Shown: piece after piece, positions 51,660 through 61,336 of the stretch | Numbering within the stretch: the stretch's first letter is position 1 | How the letters are laid out: every line of letters begins with the position of its first letter | Source of the DNA: CALGYY01 sp963678485 | GTDB lineage: Bacteria; Bacteroidota; Bacteroidia; Bacteroidales; CAIWKO01 | DNA length: 64,000 nt | Assembly (NCBI GenBank): GCA_963678485.1 | Contig: OY782882.1 | Location: 620,001 to 684,000, forward strand | Direction: 5' to 3' | Made by a program: the position numbers and the translations under genes | The notes under the pieces: generated by a model | What the model saw: only the letters and a program-made list of their open reading frames with translations | What the model was told of the DNA's origin: nothing | Database searches by the model: none

Positions 51660-51680
51660 ATGTCTTTACTTTTCCAGCTT

Positions 51681-54600
51681 TTATCTGACAATCGTCACGC
51701 TGCCTTTACTCTTGATTTCATCTCCATTACTCAAAGTAAATCTCAGAGTATACACATAGACTCCGCTTTCACAATCTGCACCTCTGAATGTGCCATTCCA
51801 TCCCGAATTCAGGTCAGTCGTCTCAAACACCTTTTCACCCCAACGGTCGTACATCAGAAGATGTAGACTTTCAACCCCTGCACCTCGAACATAAAACACA
51901 TCGTTAACGCCATCACCATTGGGTGAAAACACATTGGGCACATAAACGTGCGGTGTATAACAGTCAAGCGTGGATTCAGTAATCTCTTCAGACGACACAA
52001 TCTGACAGTTGTGGGCATCTGTTACCGTTACGGTATAAACACCGGGAGCAAGCATGCTCAGGTTTTGTGTTGTATCAGCATTATTCCATATTATATTATA
52101 AGGTATCTGCCCACCACTTAAGATAAGTGCAATCCATGCGTCGGAAGAGCCCATACAACTTTCCAGACCTGAACTAAAAGTCGCAACTGGGATTGCATAT
52201 ACGTTGATAGTAGTTTGATCAACATCACCACAAATGCCGGCAATGGTATAAGTGATGGTATGGGTGCCGCTTCCGCTTAAGTTAGGATTGAAAACGCCAG
52301 TATTTGAATCGGCAATACCTGCACCATCCCAAACACCTCCTGATTGCGCTGCTGCTAGTGTAAATGCAACAGCATTTTGGCAAATGGGTGCATGAGGCGT
52401 AATAGTAGCATCCGCAAATGGAAGAACTGAAACACTAATTGCATCGGTACTGGTGCAGCCTGTTCCATTTGTTACCGTAACGGTATATGTTCCAGAAGCG
52501 GTTACATTATAAGTCTGTAAAGTAGAATTATCTTGCCAATGATAGCCAGCACCTGAATTTCCTGCGCTAAGGATTAAAGTAGCACCGGTACAGAACGAAG
52601 TATCATTACCAAGGAATACAGTTGGCGCAGCATTCACCTGAATGGTTGTCTGGTCACTATCTCCACAAATTCCACCAATAGTGTAAGTGATAGTATAGGT
52701 ACCGCTTCCACTTAAACCGGGATCAAAAATTCCTGACGTAGAATCGGAGAAACCAGCACCATCCCATACTCCTCCCGCTTGAGCAGCAGTAATGGCAAAG
52801 GGTGCAGCACTTTCACAAACAGCTGGATGAGGTGTAATTGTCGCATCAGCATAGGATAAAATATTTACAGTAATAGCATCCATCCCTGTACAACCGGAAG
52901 CATTTGTTACAGTAACAGCATAGGTTCCACTTGATGCCACTGTAAAGTTCTGTGACGTCGAATTATCCTGCCAGTGATATCCAGATCCCGGATTGCCTGC
53001 ATTAAGTATTAAAGGTGCTCCTGAGCAGAATGAAGTATCATTCCCAAGAAATACTGTTGGCTGTGCATTAACCTGAATAGTAGTATTATCAGAATCTCCG
53101 CATAAACCAGCAATAGTATAAGTGACCGTTTGAGCGCCAGTTCCGCTTAATGCGGGATTAAAAAGTCCCGAAATAGAATCAGCAAAGCCCGCCCCGTGCC
53201 ATATTCCACCAGCTTGAGCTGCAGTCAGGGTAAAGGCTGCATCGTTAAAACAAACAGGTAAATGAGGTGTAATCGTCGCATCAGCATAAGAAAGCACATT
53301 GACATTAATTGCGTCGGTTGACGAACAACCAGCACCATTAGTAACAGTAACTGTATAGATTCCGCTTGTTGTTACAGCAAAGCTCTGGGCTGTGGAATTA
53401 TCTTGCCAATGGTAGCCTGCACCCGGATTCCCAGCATTCAGCGATAAAGTAGGTCCAGTGCAGAATGAAGTATCATTCCCAAGAAATACCGTTGGTGGAG
53501 CAACCACTTGTATTGTGGTTTGATCAGTATCTCCACATAACCCACTGATGGTATAAGTAATCGTATGATTACCACTACCACTAATAGCGGGATTAAAAAT
53601 ACCGGCAACCCCATCAGTGATACCTGTTCCAGTCCATACACCACCTGTTTGCACTGCAGCAAGTGTAAATGCAGGGTCATTCATACAAGCAGGTAGATGA
53701 GGCGTGATAGTCGCATTAGCATTAGGAAGCACACTCACCGAAATCGCATCGGTTGATGCACATCCGGTAGGATTAGTGACCGTTACGGAATAAGTCCCCG
53801 TCGCTGTTACTGCATAGGACTGAGCTACTGAATTATCCTGCCAGTGATAAGTTGATCCCGGGTTTCCAGCATTCAACGACAATGTAGGTCCGTTGCAAAA
53901 GGTAGTATCATGTCCGAGATTAACTGCAGGATATCCGGCAACAGTGACATTTACTTTAGCTGAATCAGTGCAGAAGCCTGAAGTTACGGTTACGGTATAA
54001 CTTTGATTTACTGTAGGTGCGACAGAAATAGAACTGTTCGAACTACCATTGTTCCAATGATAGGCGGTGCCCCCACCGGCAATCAGCGTTACACTATTTC
54101 CAGTACAGATAGCGGTATCGTGTGTTAACGTTGGATGCACCGTGTTTGCATATACCATTGCAGTATCTTTCCCCGTACAACCGTTAATCGTTGTAATGTT
54201 TACGATGTACTGAGTATTAGATGTTGCACTCACCAAAGGATTGCTAATATTTGGATTACTCAAGCCTGCTGAAGGTGTCCACACATACGTATTTCCTCCA
54301 CTAGCATTCAGATTGGCCGTTGCGCCATTACACAGATAAAGGTCGGTGCCAGCACTGAATACCGGCGTAAAAACAACAACTGTTGCCGATCTGCGATACA
54401 AGCCCGGACAAGTTTGAGCATAAACTGTAACATTAGCAGTGAGACCACTAAGTGACAAGGTATCACCGGACCCAAGAAGTGTTCCTCCTAATGGACTATC
54501 ATACCAATATACTATGGTTCCCGCTGGCCTCGTTCCGCTAAACACAGCAATTAGCTTAGCAATTTCGCCTTTACAGATAGAATCGTTTAACACGTTGAAA

Positions 54601-56183
54601 GAAAAATTGGTGATTGTTTCGACAATACAACCAAAGCCTCCTTTTGTTGCGCCATTAGGAGGAAACTCAGTCACTCCACAATCGGCTGCAGTCTGGGCAT
54701 AGCTGATTCCATTTGCTCCTCCATTTGCAATTCTAGTTGGAGATCCGGAAGAAATAATAATTTCCCCACCGCTGCCGCCGCCACCCGGCCCTTCAGCTTC
54801 TCCATTGGCAGTGGCAAGCGTCCCTTTGGTTTTATTCTGATCACCGCCATCACCACCATTGGCTGTAATAGTAATTGTATTTGCTGTGGCACCTATACTG
54901 TTCACAACGATAGTTCCGCCTGATCCACCACCACCTGCACCATCGATACCAGCATGAGAATTCCAAGGTGCTGTTCCTTGAGCATCAGTACCATCACTGC
55001 CGTTGCTTGTAATTTGGCCTCCACCTGTAACAGTTCCATAGGTGAGTAAATAGATAAGACCACCTCCTCTGCCGCCAACGCCGCCATAGTTCGTACTTGG
55101 CCCCTGATCACCAGCACCGCCGCCTCCTCCCATAAAAAGTCTTCCAAAGTTATAGTCCAGAGGACGTCCACCCTGACCGCCCATTATTCTCCGATTATCG
55201 CCACCCCAGGAAGCGTCTCCAGGAGCGATTAATGTAGCATCAAGATTTTGCCATGAGTAGGTATATCCTCCCCGGCCACCGCCATCAGATTTATTGCGGT
55301 GAAAATTTGCAGATTCCAGATCCCATGCAGCTTTCCATGTGGCTGTGGAAGTATCGGGATAACCATTACCATTATATGACCAGATACGGCTTCCATTGCC
55401 ACCCCCACCGCCGCCGCCGTTGTGAGCATTACCGCCACCGCCACCGTTTGCAGCGGCATTTCTTCCATACCTACCGCCAATAAGGTCATAGTCTGCCCAT
55501 GCACCAGCAATACCTTCGCCCTTCTCAGCGCCATCATTATTATCAGTTGATGCATAGATAGCAGAACCCGTTGCTGAATTCATATCAGTATTGGTTCCTC
55601 CCCTAAACCCCATCGCTGTTGCGTGAATCAGCCCCCCTGTATTAATCGTTGTTGCCCCATCTACTTCCATTGCAACCACTCCTCCGGTAGTACCATTCCA
55701 TGCATCACACGTAATACTTCCGCCACTATTAACGGTAAGAGTGCTTAACCTCGGTACACGTATCACTTGTACACGTCCTGCTGCAGTGTATGACTTCAAT
55801 AAGGGACAGCTAAGATTAATGGTTGTAGAATTAGGAACGGATGCAACCATGCAAAACTCATTGGCACCGCAGGTTCCATAATTATTGACATATCCAAAGT
55901 TTGGCCAATAACTGCCTCCATCAATTGTAGCTCCTTGCATTTGAATAATCATTATCAAATCCCCCGCTGCTAAGGTTCCGGAAAACCGGCTGTTTGTATT
56001 GAGACCACTGGCCGCAACCGTAATGGTTGTTGCCCCGGCAGCAGCATTGGAGGAAAGTGTGGTATATTCATTAAAAACCTGATTTGCCAAGGTCACAGTC
56101 TTTGGGCCATCCTTGCCAGGCTGAGCCACTGCCGCAAAAGTTAGCAGCATCAGGAATAAACTTTGAAAAGTCTTGATTTTCAT
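51681..56183 (-). CDS. Large T9SS type B surface protein with Gly-rich and tandem repeat regions
   Basis: 1500 residues. A signal peptide (cleavage near AAVAQ) is followed by a beta-helix-like region to about 500 that is rich in Gly/Asn/Asp (clusters such as GGGGGNAHNGGGGGGG near 245-262). Then two Ig-like repeats (about 530-755) lead into four tandem repeats of about 145 residues (about 752-1330), each with PTVFLGNDTSFC, GYHWQDNST and GVWxGxGxxD motifs and a pair of cysteines. The C-terminus (VYVPNVFSPNGDGVNDVFYVRG ... GVYVYTLRF) is the gliding-motility-associated type B sorting domain. Such proteins are exposed on the cell surface; an adhesin role is inferred. Confidence 0.93.
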   Translation of the reverse strand: MKIKTFQSLFLMLLTFAAVAQPGKDGPKTVTLANQVFNEYTTLSSNAAAGATTITVAASGLNTNSRFSGTLAAGDLIMIIQMQGATIDGGSYWPNFGYVNNYGTCGANEFCMVASVPNSTTINLSCPLLKSYTAAGRVQVIRVPRLSTLTVNSGGSITCDAWNGTTGGVVAMEVDGATTINTGGLIHATAMGFRGGTNTDMNSATGSAIYASTDNNDGAEKGEGIAGAWADYDLIGGRYGRNAAANGGGGGNAHNGGGGGGGNGSRIWSYNGNGYPDTSTATWKAAWDLESANFHRNKSDGGGRGGYTYSWQNLDATLIAPGDASWGGDNRRIMGGQGGRPLDYNFGRLFMGGGGGAGDQGPSTNYGGVGGRGGGLIYLLTYGTVTGGGQITSNGSDGTDAQGTAPWNSHAGIDGAGGGGSGGTIVVNSIGATANTITITANGGDGGDQNKTKGTLATANGEAEGPGGGGSGGEIIISSGSPTRIANGGANGISYAQTAADCGVTEFPPNGATKGGFGCIVETITNFSFNVLNDSICKGEIAKLIAVFSGTRPAGTIVYWYDSPLGGTLLGSGDTLSLSGLTANVTVYAQTCPGLYRRSATVVVFTPVFSAGTDLYLCNGATANLNASGGNTYVWTPSAGLSNPNISNPLVSATSNTQYIVNITTINGCTGKDTAMVYANTVHPTLTHDTAICTGNSVTLIAGGGTAYHWNNGSSNSSISVAPTVNQSYTVTVTSGFCTDSAKVNVTVAGYPAVNLGHDTTFCNGPTLSLNAGNPGSTYHWQDNSVAQSYAVTATGTYSVTVTNPTGCASTDAISVSVLPNANATITPHLPACMNDPAFTLAAVQTGGVWTGTGITDGVAGIFNPAISGSGNHTITYTISGLCGDTDQTTIQVVAPPTVFLGNDTSFCTGPTLSLNAGNPGAGYHWQDNSTAQSFAVTTSGIYTVTVTNGAGCSSTDAINVNVLSYADATITPHLPVCFNDAAFTLTAAQAGGIWHGAGFADSISGLFNPALSGTGAQTVTYTIAGLCGDSDNTTIQVNAQPTVFLGNDTSFCSGAPLILNAGNPGSGYHWQDNSTSQNFTVASSGTYAVTVTNASGCTGMDAITVNILSYADATITPHPAVCESAAPFAITAAQAGGVWDGAGFSDSTSGIFDPGLSGSGTYTITYTIGGICGDSDQTTIQVNAAPTVFLGNDTSFCTGATLILSAGNSGAGYHWQDNSTLQTYNVTASGTYTVTVTNGTGCTSTDAISVSVLPFADATITPHAPICQNAVAFTLAAAQSGGVWDGAGIADSNTGVFNPNLSGSGTHTITYTIAGICGDVDQTTINVYAIPVATFSSGLESCMGSSDAWIALILSGGQIPYNIIWNNADTTQNLSMLAPGVYTVTVTDAHNCQIVSSEEITESTLDCYTPHVYVPNVFSPNGDGVNDVFYVRGAGVESLHLLMYDRWGEKVFETTDLNSGWNGTFRGADCESGVYVYTLRFTLSNGDEIKSKGSVTIVR
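52195..53930 (-). repeat. Four tandem ~434-base coding repeats in the T9SS adhesin
   Basis: The repeat phase is set by the PTVFLGNDTSFC strand, which recurs at about 434-base spacing (around 52620, 53054, 53487 and 53923). Units 2, 3 and 4 are closer to each other than to unit 1. The frame is kept throughout, so recombination between units would keep the protein in frame. Confidence 0.85.
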
Positions 56184-56211
56184 CTTTACGACAATTTATT
56201 GAACTATAAAA

Positions 56212-57645
56212 TTACATCTTTTTTGCAAAAACTAAAAAACATGGGTCTCCCGAATCCTCAGGAAACCTTAAATCGAGGCGAATATCACTACGGTTTAATA
56301 AGGATTCTGGATGCAAACCCGCCTCATATTCACTAAATTCACAATCCCAAATCAATAAAAATGAGGTGTCGCTAATAACCGATGGAAATTGGCCAACCCC
56401 AGATATCCTCTGTGTATCAAACGGATCGATATTAAGCTTTAGCTGTAAGTAAGGCTGACTGCAATATATCCGATTAATACTACTTAGCAAGTACCGCTTT
56501 TGCAATGCATCTGCGAAACGATCAGTGGTTATCTGCAAATTATCGCACATTAATTCCTTTTTTTTAATTGCTGCAGGTCCCGCAGTGAAAGGAAAAACCA
56601 ACACCGCCCCTACAACCAAGACAAGTAGAGAAAACTTAATCCACCCGGAAGTTTTTTCTGTATGCAGCCACAAATAGCCAAGACAATCGACAATTAAATA
56701 TACTATCATTGGGACTATGCATATTAACACGCGCTTCAATCCCATGGAATGATAAAACCCCAAGGCATAAAAACAAGTATGCGCACCAATAAATATAATT
56801 ATCGGTAATATGAAAAGCCATAGTTTAACATTAATATTTACATTCTTTATACTATAAGACTTAAATAAGCCAAAGACCAAAATCACCAAGGACACGCCAA
56901 AAAGGAAATACATAGGAATTCCAATAACATAGGTCAACTGACTGAGAAAATGCAACCATGGCCCTTTACCATACTCAGCTCTAAAGGAAATATATGGATT
57001 TGTTGCGGTAGTTGAAAAGAAATCGCCACTCACCAACAGCCCTATGATGCCAAAGACAAAAGTAGCTGTAAGCAACCATGGCAATGCTTTCCATTTTTTC
57101 TGTATTAGCATAAACATAAATACGCAAGGCAATAAGAGTAAACCTTCGGATCGGGCAAAGGGAAGAAAAGAGAGTAGAATGGCTCCCATCACATATTTTT
57201 CTTTGGTAAAGAGCCAAACTCCCAGCACCCAGATTAAAGCAAACATATATTCAGTTAATCCGGAAAATATCAGCACAAAATAGAGTGGCGCTGCAAATAG
57301 TAGTGGTATGGCTAAAAACGAAAAGGGATTCTCTGTACTCTTCAGTAAAAGGTATAATAGAAAAGCAGTTGCTATTGCTATGACAAGGTTGAATATTTTA
57401 ATTCCTTCAAATCCAAATTGAGCAAATGGTGAGGCAAGGATAACATACACTGGTTTAGCCCATGAGTTGAGAAAATTTTCAGGGTGTTCAAATGCATACC
57501 GTGCAAATTGAAAATGCACAATACTATCCCCTGTATCGCCATTCCCATTGAAAGTAAGCACCACCCATACTCCCAATAAAGACAGAGAAGTAAGCATTAA
57601 AACAACCGCAAGCGGGCTATTTAATTTTTGAAACCACTTATTCAT
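56212..57645 (-). CDS. GT-C-type multi-helix membrane glycosyltransferase-like protein
   Basis: 477 residues from the ATG at 57645. About 10-11 membrane helices, with an extended first loop containing TGDSIVHFQFARYAFEHPENFLNSWAKPVYVI near 39-69. The Asp-Ser in this loop and the H-x-x-x-A-R pattern recall the GT-C catalytic loop (D-x-x-x-x-H-x-x-x-A-R). The C-terminal 110 residues are soluble with several cysteines. GT-C enzymes use lipid-linked sugars to modify proteins or glycans on the outer leaflet. No operon partner: the next gene downstream is the T9SS adhesin, 28 bases on, so glycosylation of that protein is a possible link. Confidence 0.75.
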   Translation of the reverse strand: MNKWFQKLNSPLAVVLMLTSLSLLGVWVVLTFNGNGDTGDSIVHFQFARYAFEHPENFLNSWAKPVYVILASPFAQFGFEGIKIFNLVIAIATAFLLYLLLKSTENPFSFLAIPLLFAAPLYFVLIFSGLTEYMFALIWVLGVWLFTKEKYVMGAILLSFLPFARSEGLLLLPCVFMFMLIQKKWKALPWLLTATFVFGIIGLLVSGDFFSTTATNPYISFRAEYGKGPWLHFLSQLTYVIGIPMYFLFGVSLVILVFGLFKSYSIKNVNINVKLWLFILPIIIFIGAHTCFYALGFYHSMGLKRVLICIVPMIVYLIVDCLGYLWLHTEKTSGWIKFSLLVLVVGAVLVFPFTAGPAAIKKKELMCDNLQITTDRFADALQKRYLLSSINRIYCSQPYLQLKLNIDPFDTQRISGVGQFPSVISDTSFLLIWDCEFSEYEAGLHPESLLNRSDIRLDLRFPEDSGDPCFLVFAKKM

Positions 57646-57833
57646 GAAATTTTTCTGTGCGATGATGACCATTATGCGAAGCAGAAGGTTGCATGCTACC
57701 GCGAAGTTTAGCCTCTAAGAACGCAATAAAATTAACTATTTTCTTTTACATATCAAAAAAAATGACATCAATGATTTCTCATTTCTCGCAAACTCAAATC
57801 GACAAATTGACAGTCTTTTCACAAGAAAAATTG

Positions 57834-57841
57834 TAACTTTG
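57834..57841 (+). promoter_or_regulatory. -7 element of clpB
   Basis: TAACTTTG, 68 bases before the preferred ATG 57909. A TTGACA lies at 57807-57812, but the spacer is too long for the consensus. No heat-shock-type CIRCE repeat was seen. Confidence 0.4.
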
Positions 57842-57908
57842 ACACAAAACCCACCTAAATCAAGCCATGGAATCGGGTTTGATAGCCCGTGTCAAGAAAG
57901 AAAAAACT

Positions 57909-60506
57909 ATGAACTTCGACAAATTCACATTAAAATCGCAGGAGGCATTGCGCAAAGCTCAGGAAGTAGCGGCAGCCCTCCAAAACCAATCGGTGGAAAA
58001 TGTCCACATTTTAAAAGGCATTCTACTGGTCGACGAGAACATTGTTCCCTTCCTGTTCAACAAACTAAATGTGAACATGACCATGTTTGTTGCTGCCTTA
58101 GACCGTATTATTAAATCGCTACCCAAAGTCACTGGCGGAGAGCAATACCTTTCGCCTCAGGCCAACAAAGCTTTAGCCCGTGCCTTAGACTTTGCCGGAG
58201 AAAACAAAGATGAATTTGTTTCGCTTGAGCATTTACTGCTTGGCATTTTAGCTGTTGGTGACACTGCTTCTCAATTAATGAAGGATAATGGCATACGTGA
58301 AAAAGATTTAAAAGCGGCAATGCAGGAATTGCGTAAAGGAAGCAAAGTTCAAAGCCAAACCGCAGAAGACACCTTCAATGCATTAAATAAGTATGCTCGC
58401 AACCTCAACGATTTGGCACGCTCAGGCAAGCTGGATCCTGTAATTGGCAGGGATGAGGAAATACGACGCATACTTCAAATCCTTTCTCGCCGAACAAAGA
58501 ACAACCCTATAATTATTGGTGAACCTGGTGTTGGAAAAACTGCGATTGCAGAAGGAATCGCGCATAGAATTATCAATGGTGATATTCCAGAAAACCTTAA
58601 GACAAAGCAGGTATACAGTCTCGATATGGGTGCACTGATTGCCGGTGCAAAGTACAAAGGCGAATTTGAAGAACGGTTAAAAAGCGTAATCAAAGAAGTG
58701 GTCGCTTCGGAAGGTGAAATTATTTTATTTATTGATGAAATTCACACACTGGTTGGCGCGGGTGGTGGAGAAGGCGCCATGGATGCTGCAAACATTCTCA
58801 AACCTGCGCTTGCACGCGGTGAATTACGAGCAATTGGTGCAACCACACCCAAGGAATATCAGAAATATTTCGAAAAGGACAAAGCGCTAGAACGCAGATT
58901 TCAATCGGTATTGGTTGATGAACCATCAGTCCCTGACACGATCTCCATTTTGCGCGGATTAAAAGAACGCTACGAAACTCATCATAAAGTTAGGATTAAG
59001 GACGAGGCAATAATTGCTGCAGCTGAGCTCTCGCACAGATACATCAGCGATCGTTTTTTACCAGATAAAGCCATCGACTTAATTGATGAAGCAGCGGCCA
59101 AGCTTAGACTTGAAATAAACTCTGTGCCTGAAAATCTTGATGAGATTGAACGGAAAATACGACAATTGGAAATCGAACGGGAAGCTATACGCCGCGAGAA
59201 CGACAAAGAGAAGCTTGACTTACTCAATAAGGAATTGGCCAACTTAAGCGAAGAACGCGATAAACTAAAATCAAAGTGGCTTTCGGAAAAAGAAATGGCT
59301 GAAGCCATACAGACAAAGAAAAAAGAAATTGAACAATTCCGTTTCGAAGCCGAGCGTGCTGAACGTGAGGGTGACTATGGAAAAGTTGCAGAGCTCCGCT
59401 ATGGAAGAATACAGGAAGCTGAAAAAGCGCTGGAGGATTTGAGAAAAAAACTGATCGAACTGCAAGGCGATGCTGCTATGGTAAACGAAGAAGTCGGTGC
59501 TGAACAAATTGCCGAAATCGTTAGCCGCTGGACAGGTATTCCTGTTCAGAAGATGCTGCAGGGAGAACGCGAAAAACTGTTGCATCTTGAAGAAGAACTC
59601 CATAAGCGTGTTGTTGGTCAAGATGACGCTATTGTAGCAATTTCCGATGCCATTCGTCGCAGCCGCGCAGGATTGCAGGATATGAAGAAGCCCATTGGAT
59701 CGTTCATTTTTCTTGGCACCACAGGGGTTGGAAAAACAGAATTGGCCAAAGCCTTAGCTGAATTTCTTTTCAGTGATGAAAACGCCATGGTACGGCTCGA
59801 CATGTCAGAATACCAGGAAAGACACACTGTTTCAAGACTGGTAGGAGCACCTCCGGGATATGTGGGATACGATGAAAGCGGACAATTAACCGAAGCCGTA
59901 AGGCGTAAACCTTACAGTGTTGTACTTCTGGATGAAATTGAAAAAGCGCATCCTGATGTGTTTAATATTTTACTGCAAGTATTGGATGACGGGCGACTGA
60001 CGGATAATAAAGGACGTTTAGCTGACTTCAAGAACACCATTATTATTATGACATCAAACATTGGGTCCACTGTTATACAGGATCATTTCGCCATGATGAA
60101 CGATGGTAACCGGACTGAGATGATTGGTCGCATGCAGAAAAAAGTTCTTGAAACCCTTAAAGAATCAATAAGTCCGGAGTTTCTGAATCGTATCGATGAA
60201 GTGATTGTTTTCAATCCATTGTCAAAAGCGGAAATTCGGCAGGTGGTAATTTTACAGTTAAAGAGGATACAGGATATGCTTTCGCAGAATGACATTATAC
60301 TTAAAGCTGAAGAACCTGCTATCGACCAGCTGGCGCTGCTTGGCTATGATCCACAGTTCGGAGCAAGGCCAGTAAAAAGGGTCATTCAGCATGAAATATT
60401 GAATGCTTTATCAAAACAAATTCTTGAAGGTAAAATTCAGAAAGACCAGATCATCACCATAGACTGGAAAGATGGTGTATTTACATTCAACAATCAAAAG
60501 CAGTAA
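57909..60506 (+). CDS. clpB: Disaggregase chaperone ClpB
   Basis: 865 residues from ATG 57909 (MNFDKFTLKSQEALRKAQ is the typical start; ATG 57867 is an upstream alternative). Clp-N domain (1-145), first AAA+ with GEPGVGKTAIAEG near 200, the middle coiled-coil propeller (about 400-530) that separates ClpB from ClpA/C, second AAA+ with GTTGVGKTELAKALAE near 600 and pore loop GYVGYDESG near 647. Together with DnaK it extracts proteins from aggregates using ATP. Confidence 0.98.
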   Translation: MNFDKFTLKSQEALRKAQEVAAALQNQSVENVHILKGILLVDENIVPFLFNKLNVNMTMFVAALDRIIKSLPKVTGGEQYLSPQANKALARALDFAGENKDEFVSLEHLLLGILAVGDTASQLMKDNGIREKDLKAAMQELRKGSKVQSQTAEDTFNALNKYARNLNDLARSGKLDPVIGRDEEIRRILQILSRRTKNNPIIIGEPGVGKTAIAEGIAHRIINGDIPENLKTKQVYSLDMGALIAGAKYKGEFEERLKSVIKEVVASEGEIILFIDEIHTLVGAGGGEGAMDAANILKPALARGELRAIGATTPKEYQKYFEKDKALERRFQSVLVDEPSVPDTISILRGLKERYETHHKVRIKDEAIIAAAELSHRYISDRFLPDKAIDLIDEAAAKLRLEINSVPENLDEIERKIRQLEIEREAIRRENDKEKLDLLNKELANLSEERDKLKSKWLSEKEMAEAIQTKKKEIEQFRFEAERAEREGDYGKVAELRYGRIQEAEKALEDLRKKLIELQGDAAMVNEEVGAEQIAEIVSRWTGIPVQKMLQGEREKLLHLEEELHKRVVGQDDAIVAISDAIRRSRAGLQDMKKPIGSFIFLGTTGVGKTELAKALAEFLFSDENAMVRLDMSEYQERHTVSRLVGAPPGYVGYDESGQLTEAVRRKPYSVVLLDEIEKAHPDVFNILLQVLDDGRLTDNKGRLADFKNTIIIMTSNIGSTVIQDHFAMMNDGNRTEMIGRMQKKVLETLKESISPEFLNRIDEVIVFNPLSKAEIRQVVILQLKRIQDMLSQNDIILKAEEPAIDQLALLGYDPQFGARPVKRVIQHEILNALSKQILEGKIQKDQIITIDWKDGVFTFNNQKQ

Positions 60507-60579
60507 TGTACAAGTTGATTATCTTTACCTCGTATTAAATAATCAGCATACGAACAAGCTGTAGAAAAAAGAAAAAGAT

Positions 60580-61242
60580 ATGATTCAAGCACAAGGAATT
60601 CACAAATCGTTCGGCCCGTTAAAAGTATTAAAGGGAATCGACCTGAATGTTCAACGAGGGGAAATCGTTTCAATTGTTGGCGCTTCCGGTGCTGGAAAAA
60701 CTACATTGCTTCATATTATTGGAAGTCTGGACCGGGCTGATCAAGGATCGGTATTAATTAATGAAACAGACATCTCGAAGCTCAACGACCGTAAATTGGC
60801 CGCTTTTAGAAATAAACATATTGGCTTTATATTTCAGTTTCATCATTTGTTGCCTGAATTTACTGCACTGGAAAATGTCTGCATACCCGCATACATTGCA
60901 GGTGTTAGCAAGAAGAACGCCGAACAAAAAGCGCTGGAGTTGTTGAATTTCCTTGGATTGCAGGACAGGCAAACACACAAGCCCGCTCAGTTATCTGGCG
61001 GTGAACAGCAGCGTGTGGCCGTTGCTCGCGCATTGATGAACAATCCCGACGTGGTACTTGCTGATGAACCCTCGGGTAATCTTGACTCACAGAATGCCCG
61101 TGAATTGCACAAATTATTCTTCTCATTGCGTTCGACTTTTGGGCAAACATTCATCATTGTAACACATAATGAAGAATTGGCCACTATGGCTGATCGTAAA
61201 ATAACGATGAGAGACGGACTCATTCTCAATGAAATCAAATAA
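60580..61242 (+). CDS. lolD: LolD-like ABC transporter ATP-binding protein
   Basis: 220 residues, a single ATPase domain. Walker A GASGAGKTT near 34-42, Q-loop FIFQFHHLLPEFTALENV, signature LSGGEQQRVAVARAL near 137-151, Walker B VVLADEPSGNLDS. These segments are those of the LolD/FtsE/MacB subfamily, which energise lipoprotein release or MacB-type export. No permease gene is adjacent, so the partner is elsewhere. The lolD symbol is given on similarity only. Confidence 0.9.
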   Translation: MIQAQGIHKSFGPLKVLKGIDLNVQRGEIVSIVGASGAGKTTLLHIIGSLDRADQGSVLINETDISKLNDRKLAAFRNKHIGFIFQFHHLLPEFTALENVCIPAYIAGVSKKNAEQKALELLNFLGLQDRQTHKPAQLSGGEQQRVAVARALMNNPDVVLADEPSGNLDSQNARELHKLFFSLRSTFGQTFIIVTHNEELATMADRKITMRDGLILNEIK

Positions 61243-61336
61243 CATCGCTTGCTTTGATAGTACTAATTTGGAAAAACAGTAGCACATTTTTCTTGTCGAC
61301 ATTTCAATCATAAAATAACCTAACCAATTTACCACC

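Noticed and set aside
52195..53930. 434-base repeats as a mobile element or assembly duplication
   Set aside because: Units differ throughout and stay in frame with conserved strands, so they are protein repeats and not copied contigs.
55229..55555. 108-codon frame on the minus strand inside the T9SS adhesin
   Set aside because: Out-of-frame reading of the Gly-rich region (GGN codons), a common artefact of biased composition.
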